A stretch of 64,000 nt of DNA from Symsagittifera roscoffensis (taxonomy: Eukaryota > Xenacoelomorpha > Acoela > Convolutidae), in the NCBI RefSeq assembly GCF_963678635.1, contig NC_087065.1:23951254-24015253 (forward strand). The letters run 5' to 3'. The notes under the pieces were generated by a model. That model saw only the letters and a program-made list of their open reading frames with translations, did no database searches and was not told where the DNA came from. The translations under genes were made by a program, and so were the position numbers. This document shows, in pieces, positions 33,848-44,830 of the stretch (position 1 is its first letter; each line of letters opens with the position of its first letter).

Positions 33848-34870
33848 ATGAACTTATTAAATAGTTTCAGACGAAATGAACTAAGATTAGTACGATTTGC
33901 TTCGCGTTCTCTTACGACATCTCATCGCTGTATTCACATGGCAGAAATGGCATTATTGCGTGCACACCTAGAGAATGCCAATTTATCAAACCCAGAAGAA
34001 GTGAAAGGATTATTCGAAAGCTTTATTCACCGAACGGAGACATTGGACAATACTATCGAGCATCTCAAGTATGAAAATTCTCAACTGCGCAAGGACAATG
34101 TAATTATTCAAAACCGTGTACTTTGCTCTGAACGATATTTATCACGATCATGTTTGACATTTCTTGGCGTGAAATTCGGCGTGGATCCGATGGTACCAGT
34201 ACTTGATATTATGAATCGTGTTCTAGGAGCTAAAGTGTCACCCGAAGATTTGGCTGCATGTCACTATTTACCGGGTAATGCAGAGAAAAAACCGATTATT
34301 GTTAAATTTATTTACAATGGGCAGCGTGACAATGTATGGCGAAACAGATTTACGTTAACTGACAATGAATCGACGAAGAATATTTTCATCGTTGAGAGGC
34401 TTCCAGAAATTGACCGAGATACAGTGAATTATGCAAAAGAGAAAGGTTTGAAATTTAAAACAAACAATTGTCAACCACTTCTCAGAATAAATAATAAATG
34501 GGTTCCAGTTAACAGTCGCGGTGAGATTGACAAAGTTGCCAGCGGATTTTCGGAAGAATTAGATGGTAACAAAATGGATACAGGAATTCAGGGAAATACA
34601 CAGATAATCGACGAGTCTTCTTATTCCAGAAATGAGTTTTTCCAAATGAAACATGGTACTGCGAAAAACAAATATGCAATGTATGGAAAACCTAGAGGGG
34701 AGAAGAGGCAACGAGAGAACGTTGATATGGAAGATAAACTGGACAAATTGTGTGGTCTAATTGAAAATGTAACCGCAGTGGTAAGCTCACCACCTGGAAA
34801 AATGGCAAAAGCGCCGGTCAATGTGATAGAGCAGGAGGACGCGGGTGAGATCGAACCTACTGATACTTAG
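33848..34870 (+). CDS. LINE ORF1 protein
   Basis: This 340-codon intact ORF starts at an ATG; the preceding in-frame GTG is not needed. Residues about 45-75 (HLKYENSQLRKDNVIIQNRV) look like a coiled coil. They are followed by an RNA-binding-like domain with DIMNRVLGAKVSPEDLAACH, a PIIVKFIYNGQRDNVWRNRF stretch and a PEIDRDTVNYAKEKG helix. This order (coiled coil, then a basic nucleic-acid-binding fold) is typical of LINE ORF1 proteins that coat the RNA; no CCHC knuckle was seen. The C-terminal 100 residues are acidic and low in conservation. It ends 20 bases before the ORF2 ATG. Confidence 0.8.
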   Translation: MNLLNSFRRNELRLVRFASRSLTTSHRCIHMAEMALLRAHLENANLSNPEEVKGLFESFIHRTETLDNTIEHLKYENSQLRKDNVIIQNRVLCSERYLSRSCLTFLGVKFGVDPMVPVLDIMNRVLGAKVSPEDLAACHYLPGNAEKKPIIVKFIYNGQRDNVWRNRFTLTDNESTKNIFIVERLPEIDRDTVNYAKEKGLKFKTNNCQPLLRINNKWVPVNSRGEIDKVASGFSEELDGNKMDTGIQGNTQIIDESSYSRNEFFQMKHGTAKNKYAMYGKPRGEKRQRENVDMEDKLDKLCGLIENVTAVVSSPPGKMAKAPVNVIEQEDAGEIEPTDT

Positions 34871-34890
34871 CATTTTTAAAAACCTAATCG

Positions 34891-35682
34891 ATGACTTTGC
34901 CAGCTGATAAAACACTTCTTTTTCTAAATATAAGATCCTTGCGATGCAATTTTGACAATTTAGTGGGATTTATTGAAACTTATAACGAAAACCTATCGAT
35001 TATCTGCCTTTCGGAAACTTGGTTAACTGAAACAGACCCATTGGCAATGTACAATATTCCGGGATTTCAACCGATAGTTTTTAGATGTAGAACCAATAAA
35101 AGGGGAGGGGGTGTTGCATTTTATGTTAAGACTGGCATTGACTTTATTATAAATGAAAATATTGTTTGCGAAAATGGGATTGAGGCATTGTGTATTAGAC
35201 TTAAAAATGGATCTCTATCTTCAACAAACATTTGCGTATTTTATCGTCCGCCCAATATAAATATCGATCACTTTTATAGTTTTCTGGAACGCAACTTAGA
35301 AACGATGTTAAATTCAAAAACAATGTTCGTTGGGGATTCTAATATTGATACACTGGTTGAAAATAGTTGCTCAAAAGGGTTGAAAAATTTAAGTAAAAGT
35401 TACAATTTTGTTATAAATAACGCCAACGAAGCAATGCGCGTTACTAACCGTAGTAGTACTTGCATTGATCATATAATTTCAAATTTTCCTGTTGCAACAC
35501 ATAATGTAATTTCTGGTATTAGTGATCACAATATTATCTTCGCCGATATTAACCTGGTGTCAAACATAGATGATAACTTGACTTTTCGTAATCTGTCTTT
35601 TCTAAAAAAATCAACCGAAAAAATATTGTTTTTTAGCAGATGTGAACTACCTGTTAAAAAATGTACCGGAAGGAACATGTGA
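34891..35682 (+). CDS. LINE ORF2, endonuclease part
   Basis: From ATG at 34891 the frame encodes an apurinic/apyrimidinic-type endonuclease: FLNIRSLRCN near the start, the catalytic glutamate in ICLSETWL, a GGGVAFYVK strand, the VGDSNIDTL segment (the usual GD-x-N), and the terminal SDHNIIFADI with the catalytic histidine. This nuclease nicks target DNA for target-primed reverse transcription. The frame then runs into a stop at 35682, while the reverse transcriptase continues in a different frame from about 35606. The break lies in an A/T-rich stretch with homopolymers near 35603-35635. One indel, either real or an assembly error, separates the two halves. Confidence 0.88.
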   Translation: MTLPADKTLLFLNIRSLRCNFDNLVGFIETYNENLSIICLSETWLTETDPLAMYNIPGFQPIVFRCRTNKRGGGVAFYVKTGIDFIINENIVCENGIEALCIRLKNGSLSSTNICVFYRPPNINIDHFYSFLERNLETMLNSKTMFVGDSNIDTLVENSCSKGLKNLSKSYNFVINNANEAMRVTNRSSTCIDHIISNFPVATHNVISGISDHNIIFADINLVSNIDDNLTFRNLSFLKKSTEKILFFSRCELPVKKCTGRNM

Positions 35683-37693
35683 TGAAAAAGTTGAGTTTCT
35701 GATTAAAACAATTATCGATTGCCTAGATGTATTCGCTCCATTAAAAGTATATGGTAAAAAACGAAAAGTGAAATCACAATGGATAACTCCAGAAATTAGA
35801 AAACTAATTTTTAAACGAGATAGACTTCTTCGCCAACTACAGGCCTGCTGGTCGACTGAAACGCATGTCAATTATAAAATCATTCGCAATAAAGTAAACG
35901 CCTTGCTGCGATTAGAGAAACGGAACTTTTATACTAAAAAAGTGGAAAAGGTGACTAACAGTAAAGATTTATTTAAGATTTTTAAAAATGTAGGAATAGG
36001 AAAGACCGGGAATAACACAACGACACATATTGATGCGGATAAATTGAATACTTTTTTCTGTAACATTGGGTCGAAAATTGCATCGCAAATACCTTGCTCA
36101 TCAGTACCGATATGTAGATCGCCAAAACAAGTGCAATCAATGGTAATGTTTGAAACTAACCACAGAGAAGTTCTAGATGTTATCAATAGCCTTAAAAGTA
36201 AGTTCTCATATGGACCTGATGATATTTGCAATGAAATCATCAGGCAGTTAGGAGTGGTAATTGCACCACTAATATCCGATATTTTTAACGAATGCATTCA
36301 CCTTGATGCTTTCCCAGACTTACTGAAAATTGCCAAAGTGGTCCCTAGGTTCAAAGATGGAGATAAAACAGATCCTGGTAATTACAGACCAATTTCGCTG
36401 TTGTCTTGCCTGAGCAAAGTCGTTGAGAAACTTATACATTCGAGGTTCATAAATTTTTTTGAGAAATTTTCTATTTTAAACATGAACCAATATGGTTTTC
36501 GATCTAAGCGATCTACGATTCAGGCTGTTGCGAGGCTGACCGAATTTGTAAGAGATGCTACTAATAAAAGAGCGGATGCAATTGCTTTGTTTTTGGATCT
36601 CAAGAAAGCTTTTGTCACGATTGATCACAAAATTCTGATGCAAAAATTGGATCATTATGGGATCAGGGGTAAAAGTAACAAGTTGATTAGAGCCTACTTG
36701 ACTAATAGAAAGCAGTATGTTGAAATTGTAAATAATAGATCAACGCTTGAAAATGTTTCAACGGGAGTTCCACAAGGATCTGTTCTAGGTCCGCTTCTGT
36801 TTTTGATTTACATAAATGATTTACCTGATAGCACTAGTTTAGATACTACACTTTTTGCAGATGATACATCCATTATGACTTCTGGTAAGAATTCTGGAAA
36901 GAAATTAAGAACCGAATTTGACATAGTTTACAATTACTTATGTTGCAATAAACTTTCACTGAATACTGATAAAACTGTTCTGCTCAATTTCAGCAAGAAA
37001 AATGGAGAAACTGGTCTTGATATAAAAGGTGAATGCATAAAAATGGTTGATTGCACGAAGTATTTGGGTATCTACATTGATTCAAAGTTAGACTTCAAGA
37101 TGCATATTGAACATGTTATTAAGAAATTGTCTAAACTGTGTGGAGTAATATATCGTTCCAGAAAATTATTTAATATTCCAATGCTTCTTCTGATATACAG
37201 ATCCTACATCAAACCTGTTCTTCAATATGGCGTGTTGGTTTATGGCTGTGCAAACTTAACAGATCTAAATAAAATTTTAGTAATACAGAAGAGAATAATA
37301 CGTGCTATTTTTAGAATTGATTATAGAGAGAGCACAGTTGAAAAGTACAGACTGCATAAAATTGAAACGGTGTTTGATCTTCACGTTTACGAACTGTTTA
37401 AAGATATTTGCTACAATAATGTTTGTGATAGTACCACGACTAATAACGTGGCGTACTTCACTAGGAGAGTTGCTTCTGGAAAAGTTAATAGTAAAATACA
37501 AAGAACGAAATGTTTTCAAAATTCCATAAATGTTAGAAGAACCATTATTCATAATTATATAACTGCATCTGGTTTATTGAATGAAGATGTGACAAGTTTG
37601 CAGAGACATCAACTCAAGATTTTTATACACGATGTTTTTGATAATTATCTGCTTGATAATAAGGAAGTTCATAAACAGCTGTATTGTCATTGA
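35642..37693 (+). CDS. LINE ORF2, reverse transcriptase part
   Basis: The open frame extends upstream to about 35606; the first marked codon (GTG at 35642) is not a real start, because the segment is the continuation of ORF2. Reverse transcriptase motifs are in order: YRPISLLSCLSKVVEKLI; YGFRSKRST; FLDLKKAFVTIDH (catalytic Asp of motif A); GVPQGSVLGPLLFLIYINDL; FADDTS (catalytic Asp pair); and KYLGIYID. A C-terminal region with LIYRSYIKPVLQYG follows. It ends with TGA at 37691-37693. All catalytic residues are present. Confidence 0.9.
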   Translation: MNYLLKNVPEGTCDEKVEFLIKTIIDCLDVFAPLKVYGKKRKVKSQWITPEIRKLIFKRDRLLRQLQACWSTETHVNYKIIRNKVNALLRLEKRNFYTKKVEKVTNSKDLFKIFKNVGIGKTGNNTTTHIDADKLNTFFCNIGSKIASQIPCSSVPICRSPKQVQSMVMFETNHREVLDVINSLKSKFSYGPDDICNEIIRQLGVVIAPLISDIFNECIHLDAFPDLLKIAKVVPRFKDGDKTDPGNYRPISLLSCLSKVVEKLIHSRFINFFEKFSILNMNQYGFRSKRSTIQAVARLTEFVRDATNKRADAIALFLDLKKAFVTIDHKILMQKLDHYGIRGKSNKLIRAYLTNRKQYVEIVNNRSTLENVSTGVPQGSVLGPLLFLIYINDLPDSTSLDTTLFADDTSIMTSGKNSGKKLRTEFDIVYNYLCCNKLSLNTDKTVLLNFSKKNGETGLDIKGECIKMVDCTKYLGIYIDSKLDFKMHIEHVIKKLSKLCGVIYRSRKLFNIPMLLLIYRSYIKPVLQYGVLVYGCANLTDLNKILVIQKRIIRAIFRIDYRESTVEKYRLHKIETVFDLHVYELFKDICYNNVCDSTTTNNVAYFTRRVASGKVNSKIQRTKCFQNSINVRRTIIHNYITASGLLNEDVTSLQRHQLKIFIHDVFDNYLLDNKEVHKQLYCH

Positions 37694-37708
37694 TATTTGA
37701 GTTTAAGG

Positions 37709-37743
37709 TTGTCTACTAGATAAGCCGTAGGCTTTTTAGACAA
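37709..37743 (+). other. LINE 3' UTR stem-loop
   Basis: TTGTCTA (37709-37715) pairs with TAGACAA (37737-37743), and inside it AAGCC pairs with GGCTT around a GTA loop. In several LINE clades a 3' stem-loop is what the reverse transcriptase recognises. That role here is inferred from position. Confidence 0.6.
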
Positions 37744-37839
37744 TCCTTGTTGATGATTGTAAATATACATATTGTATTGTAATAATCATCAACTGAATTA
37801 AATATTATTATTATGATTGTTTTGAAAATAAGTAGAGTA

Positions 37840-38990
37840 ATTGATGCTCGTTTCAGAGAATGAAAAAAAAAACAATATAAAAAAACATTTGTCAACTATC
37901 TCTTGTAAGCTCGAAAAATAGCAAAGTAATTTTTTCGCATAAATCAAATGTGTGAATAGACCAAAAATCATGCCTTTTTTCAACAATTCTGAATCACCAT
38001 TAATACAGACTAAGTATCCGTTTTTGCTTTCAAATCACAAAATATATCGCGCGCTAGTTATTGCAAATTGCGCAAAATGCCAGTTTTTACACCTCTTGAA
38101 CTTAACAAACATCAAACACAGATAAAATGTTTATAAGTTTTTTTAATCAAAAATGGGGGAAGTGCTTCACTCTCCATTAGGCTATTTCAAAAGCAATAAG
38201 AAGGATCTATGTATGTAAACTTTTTCAGAATACAAGAATGCTGATACTTGTATAGATTAGCAATTCAAAAGTTTGGAGCAAAAATGATTATTCATCTTTT
38301 TCGAGTAAAAAAATTGAAGCACTTTTCAAAAAAGATCTTTTTAAAGGAGAATACTTTTGTAAACTATCCATCTTACGCTATAAGAAGAACAAAGTGATAT
38401 ATATTTCGCAGAAATCGAAGATGTGAAAAGATCAGAAATCAATAGACTTTGGAGAGGATGAAAAGCCAGGAGACCACAGGATGATATAAAAAGACATGCA
38501 AAAAAACTTAATTAGGACTAAACTTAATCTAAACCCCCAAAAAATTACAAAAAAAATTATCAAAAGAAACGAAATATACTTTCTTCTCAAAAGAATAACC
38601 TAGGGTTTTAATGCACCACCATAAAAAATATATATCATTTGAGTCATCGCGGCGAATGTAATATCAGTGGTACGAGTCGGAGTTTTCGTTCCAAAAATAG
38701 TAAAACAAACGAAAAACATATTTTTGAAAGGTCTACACCGCTCCAGTTTTGCTTAGAGAAAAATCAACTGTCTCATTGTAGCCCAAATCCAGAGTGGGAG
38801 GTTGATTAGGCGCTGAATTTTGTACAATAATGGGAGATGTGCTTTTATTTCCATTACGCTAAATGAAAGGCGATAAGAAGCATGTATTTATGTACGCCTT
38901 TTCTTAAAACAAGAGTACTGGTAATAATATACATTTTCAAGCCAAAAAATTGAAGTGAAAAAAATGATCCGTCTTTTTTGACTTTGATAA
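37840..38990. repeat. Two diverged copies of a ~500-600-base segment
   Basis: Blocks at about 37880-37940, 38150-38230 and 38260-38290 recur in the same order at about 38355-38420, 38828-38915 and 38930-38960 (for example TGCTT-Y-ACTCTCCATTAGGCT versus TGCTTTTATTTCCATTACGC, each followed by AATAAGAAG- or GATAAGAAG-type sequence). An old tandem duplication is likely. No coding content is recognised. Confidence 0.4.
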
Positions 38991-40242
38991 ACTTCTGATA
39001 AAAAAAACGTGAAAATTGTAACACAAACAATTTCAAACACTTCCAAGACGTTTTTTGCTGTGAGAAACGGAAAATGTTGTTTGCAAAAAAAATTGAGTTA
39101 TCATCTTCGGCTGTTTGTTCCGTCTGCTTATAATTTTTTTTTTGTAATTGAGCTTTTTATTTTGGCATTTATTTATAATCATTATGCCTATTGTTGTGCT
39201 GTCAGGTACTTGTTATCACGGCCGATACTTTGTTATCATGTCAGGTGCTGCCTCACGTTAAAATTATTCTTGTTGTCGGATGGTGCATATCATGCTCAAA
39301 ATTATAGAACTTTTTTTGCCCTTTTCGCTTTTCCGCTATAATTGTTCCGACAGTTGAAAAAGGGAAGAACTTTGAATTTGAGTTTGTTTTAGGTTTTATT
39401 TCTTTTTCTCCGCGCAAAATCAGGTTACACAAAAATAACATGACTGGGTTGAGTAATATACCAAACTAAAGCCCTTTCAGTCGTGAGTCGAACGACAATC
39501 AAAAATTTCCAACAAATTCTCAGTGTCTAGCAAAACCGGTTTAACTAGTTTCGCAAGCTTTCTTTCACATCACACTTCGCTTTAATAGGAAGGAACGAAA
39601 ATTTTAAAAATTTAAAAAATATATATTTTTAAGAAAAAACAGTTTCATCATCACACCGCGTACAAAAAATGATGCAAATTTGAAGAAAACGATTTTTTTT
39701 TCTTATGAAAGCCGCTTAATGAAAGCCGTTTACTCACTGAAAGCCGCTTCTGGTTTCGCGCTTAGAAGACTGTAAATATGCGTCTCGGCATGATGTGTTT
39801 TGCTATTGGTTTTAATGCACTCTTGGTTGATCGCATGAAAATTCACAATGTAATCAAAAAAGAAGTATGGGCAGTTAGGTTTTGCTGTCTGATTTTGTTT
39901 TTGAAATTTTGGCAAGTTCTGAGTCACAGTACTATTTTGAAAGTTAACAAAGAATGCCGCTTAAGTTAATGCCTTTCTTGAATTTGAATGTACAGGGAAA
40001 TGTAGCCACGCACGAAAGCAGTTTTCGAACATCAATGAAAACCAGAATTGGTGTGTAAATAACAAGATGATGATGATGATGACTTCTTGAGAATTTTTTT
40101 CCTTTGCATTGAAATTACAATTTCTATGAAGTGGAACCAAGTGTTTGGTTTCATTCACCTAGTGGAACCAAATTGAAAGGAAATTGTAGAAGTAGTTGAC
40201 TGCAGTTTTTTTAAATGTAAGTTTTTCTGTAATTTTTCAATC
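38991..40242. other. Intergenic stretch with a dispersed motif
   Basis: A block near 39450-39540 (AAAGCCCTTTCAGTCGTGA and a GTGTCTAGCAAAACCG end) recurs at 45700-45765 and, weaker, at 30470-30540. A GAT microsatellite lies near 40066-40080. No gene is recognised; ORFs of 60-110 codons here lack family features. Confidence 0.45.
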
Positions 40243-40318
40243 ATGTCGGGTGAGCCAGCTCAGAAAATGAACCGATCAGTGGCAAGCAGGGTCAAAAAAA
40301 GTAACGTTGATCAGCAAG
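40243..40318 (+). CDS. Candidate first coding exon of an unknown protein
   Basis: An ATG at 40243 opens 25 codons of hydrophilic, basic sequence (MSGEPAQKMNRSVASRVKK and on) ending at CAAG|gttttt, a usable donor. Codon choice is less AT-biased than the surroundings. No continuing exon was recognised downstream before the gap at 42982, so this is weak. It could be chance or the start of a gene whose other exons are short. Confidence 0.22.
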
Positions 40319-40834
40319 GTTTTTAATATTAATTTTTTCGTAGTTTTTGCTGTCATATAAGCTGGTTACAAAAAAGATTCTTCGATAAATTTTTGTCTAT
40401 TGCTAACCAAAAGTTTTACTGACATCTATTGCTAAACAAAAGTTTTACTGATATCTATTTGGTATAGTAAAATTTTTGCGGACAAGTGAAAAGGGCTCAC
40501 TCGAAATAAAATTCATCATGAAAAAGTTGTATAAGCATGCTATACTGGCGGTGCGAATTAAGAGCCAGAGAATAGTAATCTTTCCTAATTTTTTTTCATG
40601 CATTTTGAAATTAAATCACACAGGCTGTAAGTGAGACTCAGACTACATGATTTTTTATTAGTTTTATTTTAAATATTTAAGCAGTAAAAAATCTATACAT
40701 ATGCGTTTTTTATTTGTAGTTTTTTGCTACCTCTTTTTGCTTTCTACATGGTATATCAATCAAGCCTTTTTGACTATATACTTTTTGGAATTTTGTATGC
40801 GATCACGTGTAGAATTTTCTCTCCTCTTTATGAG
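40319..40834. other. AT-rich spacer, nothing recognised
   Basis: A short direct repeat (ATCTATTGCTAAACAAAAGT-like) occurs near 40400-40450. No gene or RNA was seen. Confidence 0.4.
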
Positions 40835-41855
40835 CTGGACTTTGCCAGATCTTTGAGGTCGCGAAGCTTACACAACTCTGGCGACGCGACTTAAAAAACT
40901 GGCGACGCGACTTAAAAGAAAGACTGATGGAAAAAAATTATACATCGCGACTTTAACCCACGGCGCGATTACAAAATTCAGTCTGTAAACGGTGTACTAC
41001 GGTGCGGACCTTTAAAAATCGTGGACCTCGACCCGGATAGAGCACATTCAAAAACAACAGACCCGTAGGGACTATCTTTTTTTTCGCCCATATCCTACTT
41101 TCAACCAAGGGCAGAAACCTGGTCAGCTAAAAAAAACACTTTCTCAGCCAAATAATTACTTCAAAACTTAACCGGAATTTGGGAGAAAACTAAAAGCTTT
41201 TTATTGCACCCAAAAATCAATATTTCAACTTTTTGAAATAAAACTTTTTTGTTTCTATCTGATTCGCTAGAATTAGCTAAAAAAATTCCAGCACCATCTC
41301 AATTTTTTTTCCACAATTTTTAGTGTACCTATAAATAAGCGGATTGACCAAAAATATAGAATATTCAAAAATATTTCAAAAAAAATGCAGAGTTTTACCA
41401 GAGCAGAAATAAACACCGATAGTAGCTCGACGAAAAAAGACCACCTTCACATCTGCTCAATTTATAGCTTTGTTAGAACTGGCTAACTATAAAATGATCG
41501 CATTTTTATAAACCAAATCAATTAGTGCAATCAAGTTTTTGTTCTCAAATTAGGACAATTAAGGAACTTGGGCGGAACAAGTAAAAAGATCTGAATCTAA
41601 TAACTTTAAAAAAAATCGACAAAAGTTTTTAAAAAAACTATCCTCTCTCCAGTTAAAAGCTTAATGCACGCTCTGTAAATTTTCTATGTTCGTCTATATC
41701 ATGAGTCAAAAAACCAATTTCGAATAACTTCAATACCAACCCGGGTCGAGGTCCCAGACTCATGTCCAGACTTTGAGGGTCGCGCCGCATCCGGATTTAG
41801 ACCCAAATTGCATAGTCGCGCCGAGAGTTTGAGTCTGGACACGATATCCCAGATG
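40835..41855. repeat. GC-rich inverted-repeat patch (possible TIR element)
   Basis: GGACCTCGACCCGG near 41023-41037 has its complement CCGGGTCGAGGTCC near 41741-41755. The left border carries two direct copies of CTGGCGACGCGACTTAAAA (about 40875-40915). The right border carries a GTCCAGACT/AGTCTGGAC palindrome around two GTCGCGCCG motifs. GC-rich ends around an AT-rich core suggest a decayed terminal-repeat element, with TTTGAGGTCGCG-type sequence at both borders. Confidence 0.5.
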
Positions 41856-42981
41856 GAGCGTGTACAAACAAGTACTTACTTGAATAGTGAACTGGTTTCA
41901 GTTATAAAACTTATAACAGTGCCGTTTAAAATTGATAACGCAATAATCTTTTAATAACAAGTTTTATAGTCGCATAAACTATTCAAAAATAGTCCAAGGG
42001 TTCGAAAAGAACGTTTTCAAAATTTTTAGAGAGCCCAGATTTTCATTTTATGAAATTATTTACTGTTTAAGCTTGAGACAAAACCGTAAAATGGCTGTCT
42101 GCAAAGGCACTCGTGTGATTAATTCAAGTCTCAGTATTCTAGAGCTCTCAGTTACAGAAACTCTGAAAACGCGAAAAAAGAAGTGTTTTCGCGTTTTCTG
42201 AATGCGCTGCAAACCACCTGAAGTATGAATAATGCAAAAGCCGAGAACTGACGCAAAAAGTATTATAAAGTATTTATGTGACGCAAAATATATAAAGTAT
42301 TTCTGTAGCTAAAGAACGATGAGTTAATAACTTTAAGAGCATATTCTCATTGACGTCCAACTACTAGCCCACAAATCTATTTTTTTTGAAGTTTGACGGT
42401 TTTTACAGGAAGTATAGAGATTGTGGAGCAATAACAGGAAAAATGGAACATTAACACAAGAGTTTTTATAATCACCTATCCTATCACTTAGTTGTCTCCG
42501 TATTTTTTTCTTCAAGTCTGCAGCTGCAAATAATTCACGATGTCGGAAATTGAATTATTCATAGACAAATTTTCACTCTTGAAATCGAACGTTATCACAA
42601 TATGAAAGCAACAAGCAAAGCAATGTTTCAGATTTTCGGAAATTGTATTTAATTATGCCATATACCATATTTTTTAACAACATATAGTTCATTGGTAATG
42701 ATTTTGTTGCTTGGTAATGATTTTGTTGCTGTCATAATAATTCTATTTTTCGTCCAAAGAAGATTGACTCCTACTAACTTAATAGCAGACAAGACTGCTT
42801 GCTTGTATATCAGGGCTAAACCCTAAATATTTCGACTAATCCTGAGGCTTAAGAAAAAACTTTGCTTCAAAAAGTTCGAAAAGTAGTTGAAAAAAGGAAA
42901 CTAATGATCTCCTAGATAATCTGTATATAATCAGTACATAATCAGTATATACCTAGTAGATAATCTATTCATAACAAAATC
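41856..42981. other. Intergenic AT-rich DNA
   Basis: A hairpin CTGAAAACGCGAAAA / TTTTCGCGTTTTCTG lies near 42162-42201. Nothing else is recognised up to the gap. Confidence 0.4.
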
Positions 42982-43181
42982 NNNNNNNNNNNNNNNNNNN
43001 NNNNNNNNNNNNNNNNNNNNNNNNNNNNNNNNNNNNNNNNNNNNNNNNNNNNNNNNNNNNNNNNNNNNNNNNNNNNNNNNNNNNNNNNNNNNNNNNNNNN
43101 NNNNNNNNNNNNNNNNNNNNNNNNNNNNNNNNNNNNNNNNNNNNNNNNNNNNNNNNNNNNNNNNNNNNNNNNNNNNNNNNN
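42982..43181. other. Assembly gap (200 N)
   Basis: Exactly 200 undetermined bases, a conventional gap size, so the true length is unknown. The right flank begins inside a diverged hAT-type MITE copy, and collapse of repeats probably caused the gap. Confidence 0.98.
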
Positions 43182-43610
43182 TTTGTATGGGCGCCAAAAC
43201 CTCATTCACAATTTTATGATTGGTCAGCCGAAAATAGATATCCTAAAACATCTTTTGGGTTGGCAAGGGGGCAAGTTTGTTTACATATGAATCATAGCAG
43301 TTCCAAGACAGTCCCCTGATAAACCATGTAATGTGTTCAGATTAATTTTGCTCAATTTAAGAAACCCCATTTTGAAGGCAAACTACGTCGATAAATTCAA
43401 TACAAATGATCCTGATATCGGTTTTTTAATCTGAAACTGTTTTCACCTTAAACTACTTCCATTAACCTGATTTAACAACTTTCCTCAGTTTGATTTTGAG
43501 ATATCAAGAGCCTATGAAGGCTGAAAAAGTCAAAAGAATATCGATGACCTCCATCTTTGAGAGGTTAGTAGGTCAAGTCCCTGAGGGATGGTGTCCGCAG
43601 AAAATCCACC
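43182..43610 (-). mobile_element. hAT-type MITE relic, interrupted
   Basis: GGTCAGCCGAAAATAGATATC and TTTTGGGTTGGCAAGGGGGC (43236-43275), then GTCCCTGAGGGATGGTGTCC (near 43580), are reverse-orientation blocks of the MITE family seen at 25204 and 46598. About 300 bases of unrelated sequence separate the two parts. Confidence 0.55.
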
Positions 43611-44830
43611 CATGAGTATGTGTTTAAAATTTACCAATAACTAGATTAAATTTTCTGAAACGGATGTTGCTTCCACTTTTACTTTTCTTTCCCAATATTG
43701 AAAAGATGGGATCAAAGAGAAATCCCTTTCCGCAATGATCAATTGAGTTGTCACCCAGCCAAAAATGGCAAAACACTACAAAAATGGGTTGCTAAACATA
43801 AAAGCGAGTAGGTGGGGATGTGTAAGAAGCACGCAACCAACTGACAAGACTGCATTTTTTTCTGCTCTGAGTGTTGCGAACAGAACGGTCATTTTGACGA
43901 GAAAAGAATGAAATTAAGCCCGTTGAACTTTCTTTTCATCAGAAAAACCAAAATTGGTTTCCTGCAGAACTTTTTTAAGGCATGGATTTATACATTTTTG
44001 TCATTTGTGTCCAAAAAATGGCTCAATAAAAAATTAACTTGATTTTTGGGATTTAATCGTGTGAATTTTGGCATTTCTTGCTTTATTAAAATTTGCTTTA
44101 TTAATCCAAAAAATGATCATTATAGATTCATCAAGATGACTTGAAGTTTTTTTACAAGAAAATTGAATGTAGAATTAATTGTCAAATAAAAAAAATAGAA
44201 ATTTGAGAATCAATAAGAAAAATAATGAAAGTTTTGCAATATTCAAACATCAATTTACTGTATTGACGTGCATTCAACGGATAATTTATTCAAAAATACC
44301 AATTCCACAAAGGTCTATCTATAATAATATGAAAGTTGTTCGATATGAACGAGCTAAAGACTTCCATAATTTTCTTACGCTTTTTGAAGCGGGCGCAAAC
44401 GATTCTTAACTTTTTTTTTGTTTTTCAATTTTCTATGAGAAATTTCCATGTTTTCCGCTCTTTTCCCGGTCACAGAAACTTTCTCGGACACTATTTTGAA
44501 AGTTTCGCCAAAAAAATCAAGATTTATGTGCCCTTGTTTTCTTGTAAATTAAATATGTGTATGAAATCAGTGGTTCGAAAAGATGTTTACGAATGGTTGT
44601 CCGGTAAAAAGAAATATCGAAATTTTGTTAAGGGGGATCGCTTAATTTTAGGAGCTTACAGCTCCCCCATTCTTCAAAATGTCTACCTCCCATTAACAGA
44701 CACCGTTAATTCACTATCTTCAGTTCATTCACAGACTTTTTTCCTGACATATTTCCAAACATCTAAATACTAACAAAGCAACAGTTTTTTGGTAATAAAA
44801 TTAGAGTTTTGATCAAATTTGTCTTCAGTT
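43611..44830. other. Intergenic DNA downstream of gene B
   Basis: AT-rich and presumably includes the gene B 3' UTR just left of 44831. An ORF on the plus strand (44336-44773) has no family features. Nothing else is recognised. Confidence 0.4.

Larger units (their letters stand above)
33833..37815 (+). mobile_element. Nearly intact non-LTR retrotransposon (LINE)
   Basis: ORF1 and ORF2 (endonuclease plus reverse transcriptase) are in order on the plus strand. A 3' UTR stem-loop (37709-37743) and a short (ATT)n-like tail follow. A possible 8-bp target-site duplication, ATTGTTTT, lies at 33825-33832 and 37816-37823. If it is real, the 5' UTR is only 15 bases, so the copy may be slightly 5'-truncated. 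The apurinic-type endonuclease and a non-poly(A) microsatellite-like end fit the CR1/L2/Jockey side of LINEs; the clade is not determined. It appears young, with a single frame break in ORF2. Confidence 0.85.

Noticed and set aside
39778-39969. Plus-strand ORF beginning MRLGMMCFAIGFNALL.
   Set aside because: It overlaps an equally long antisense ORF, and no splice or family evidence was found.
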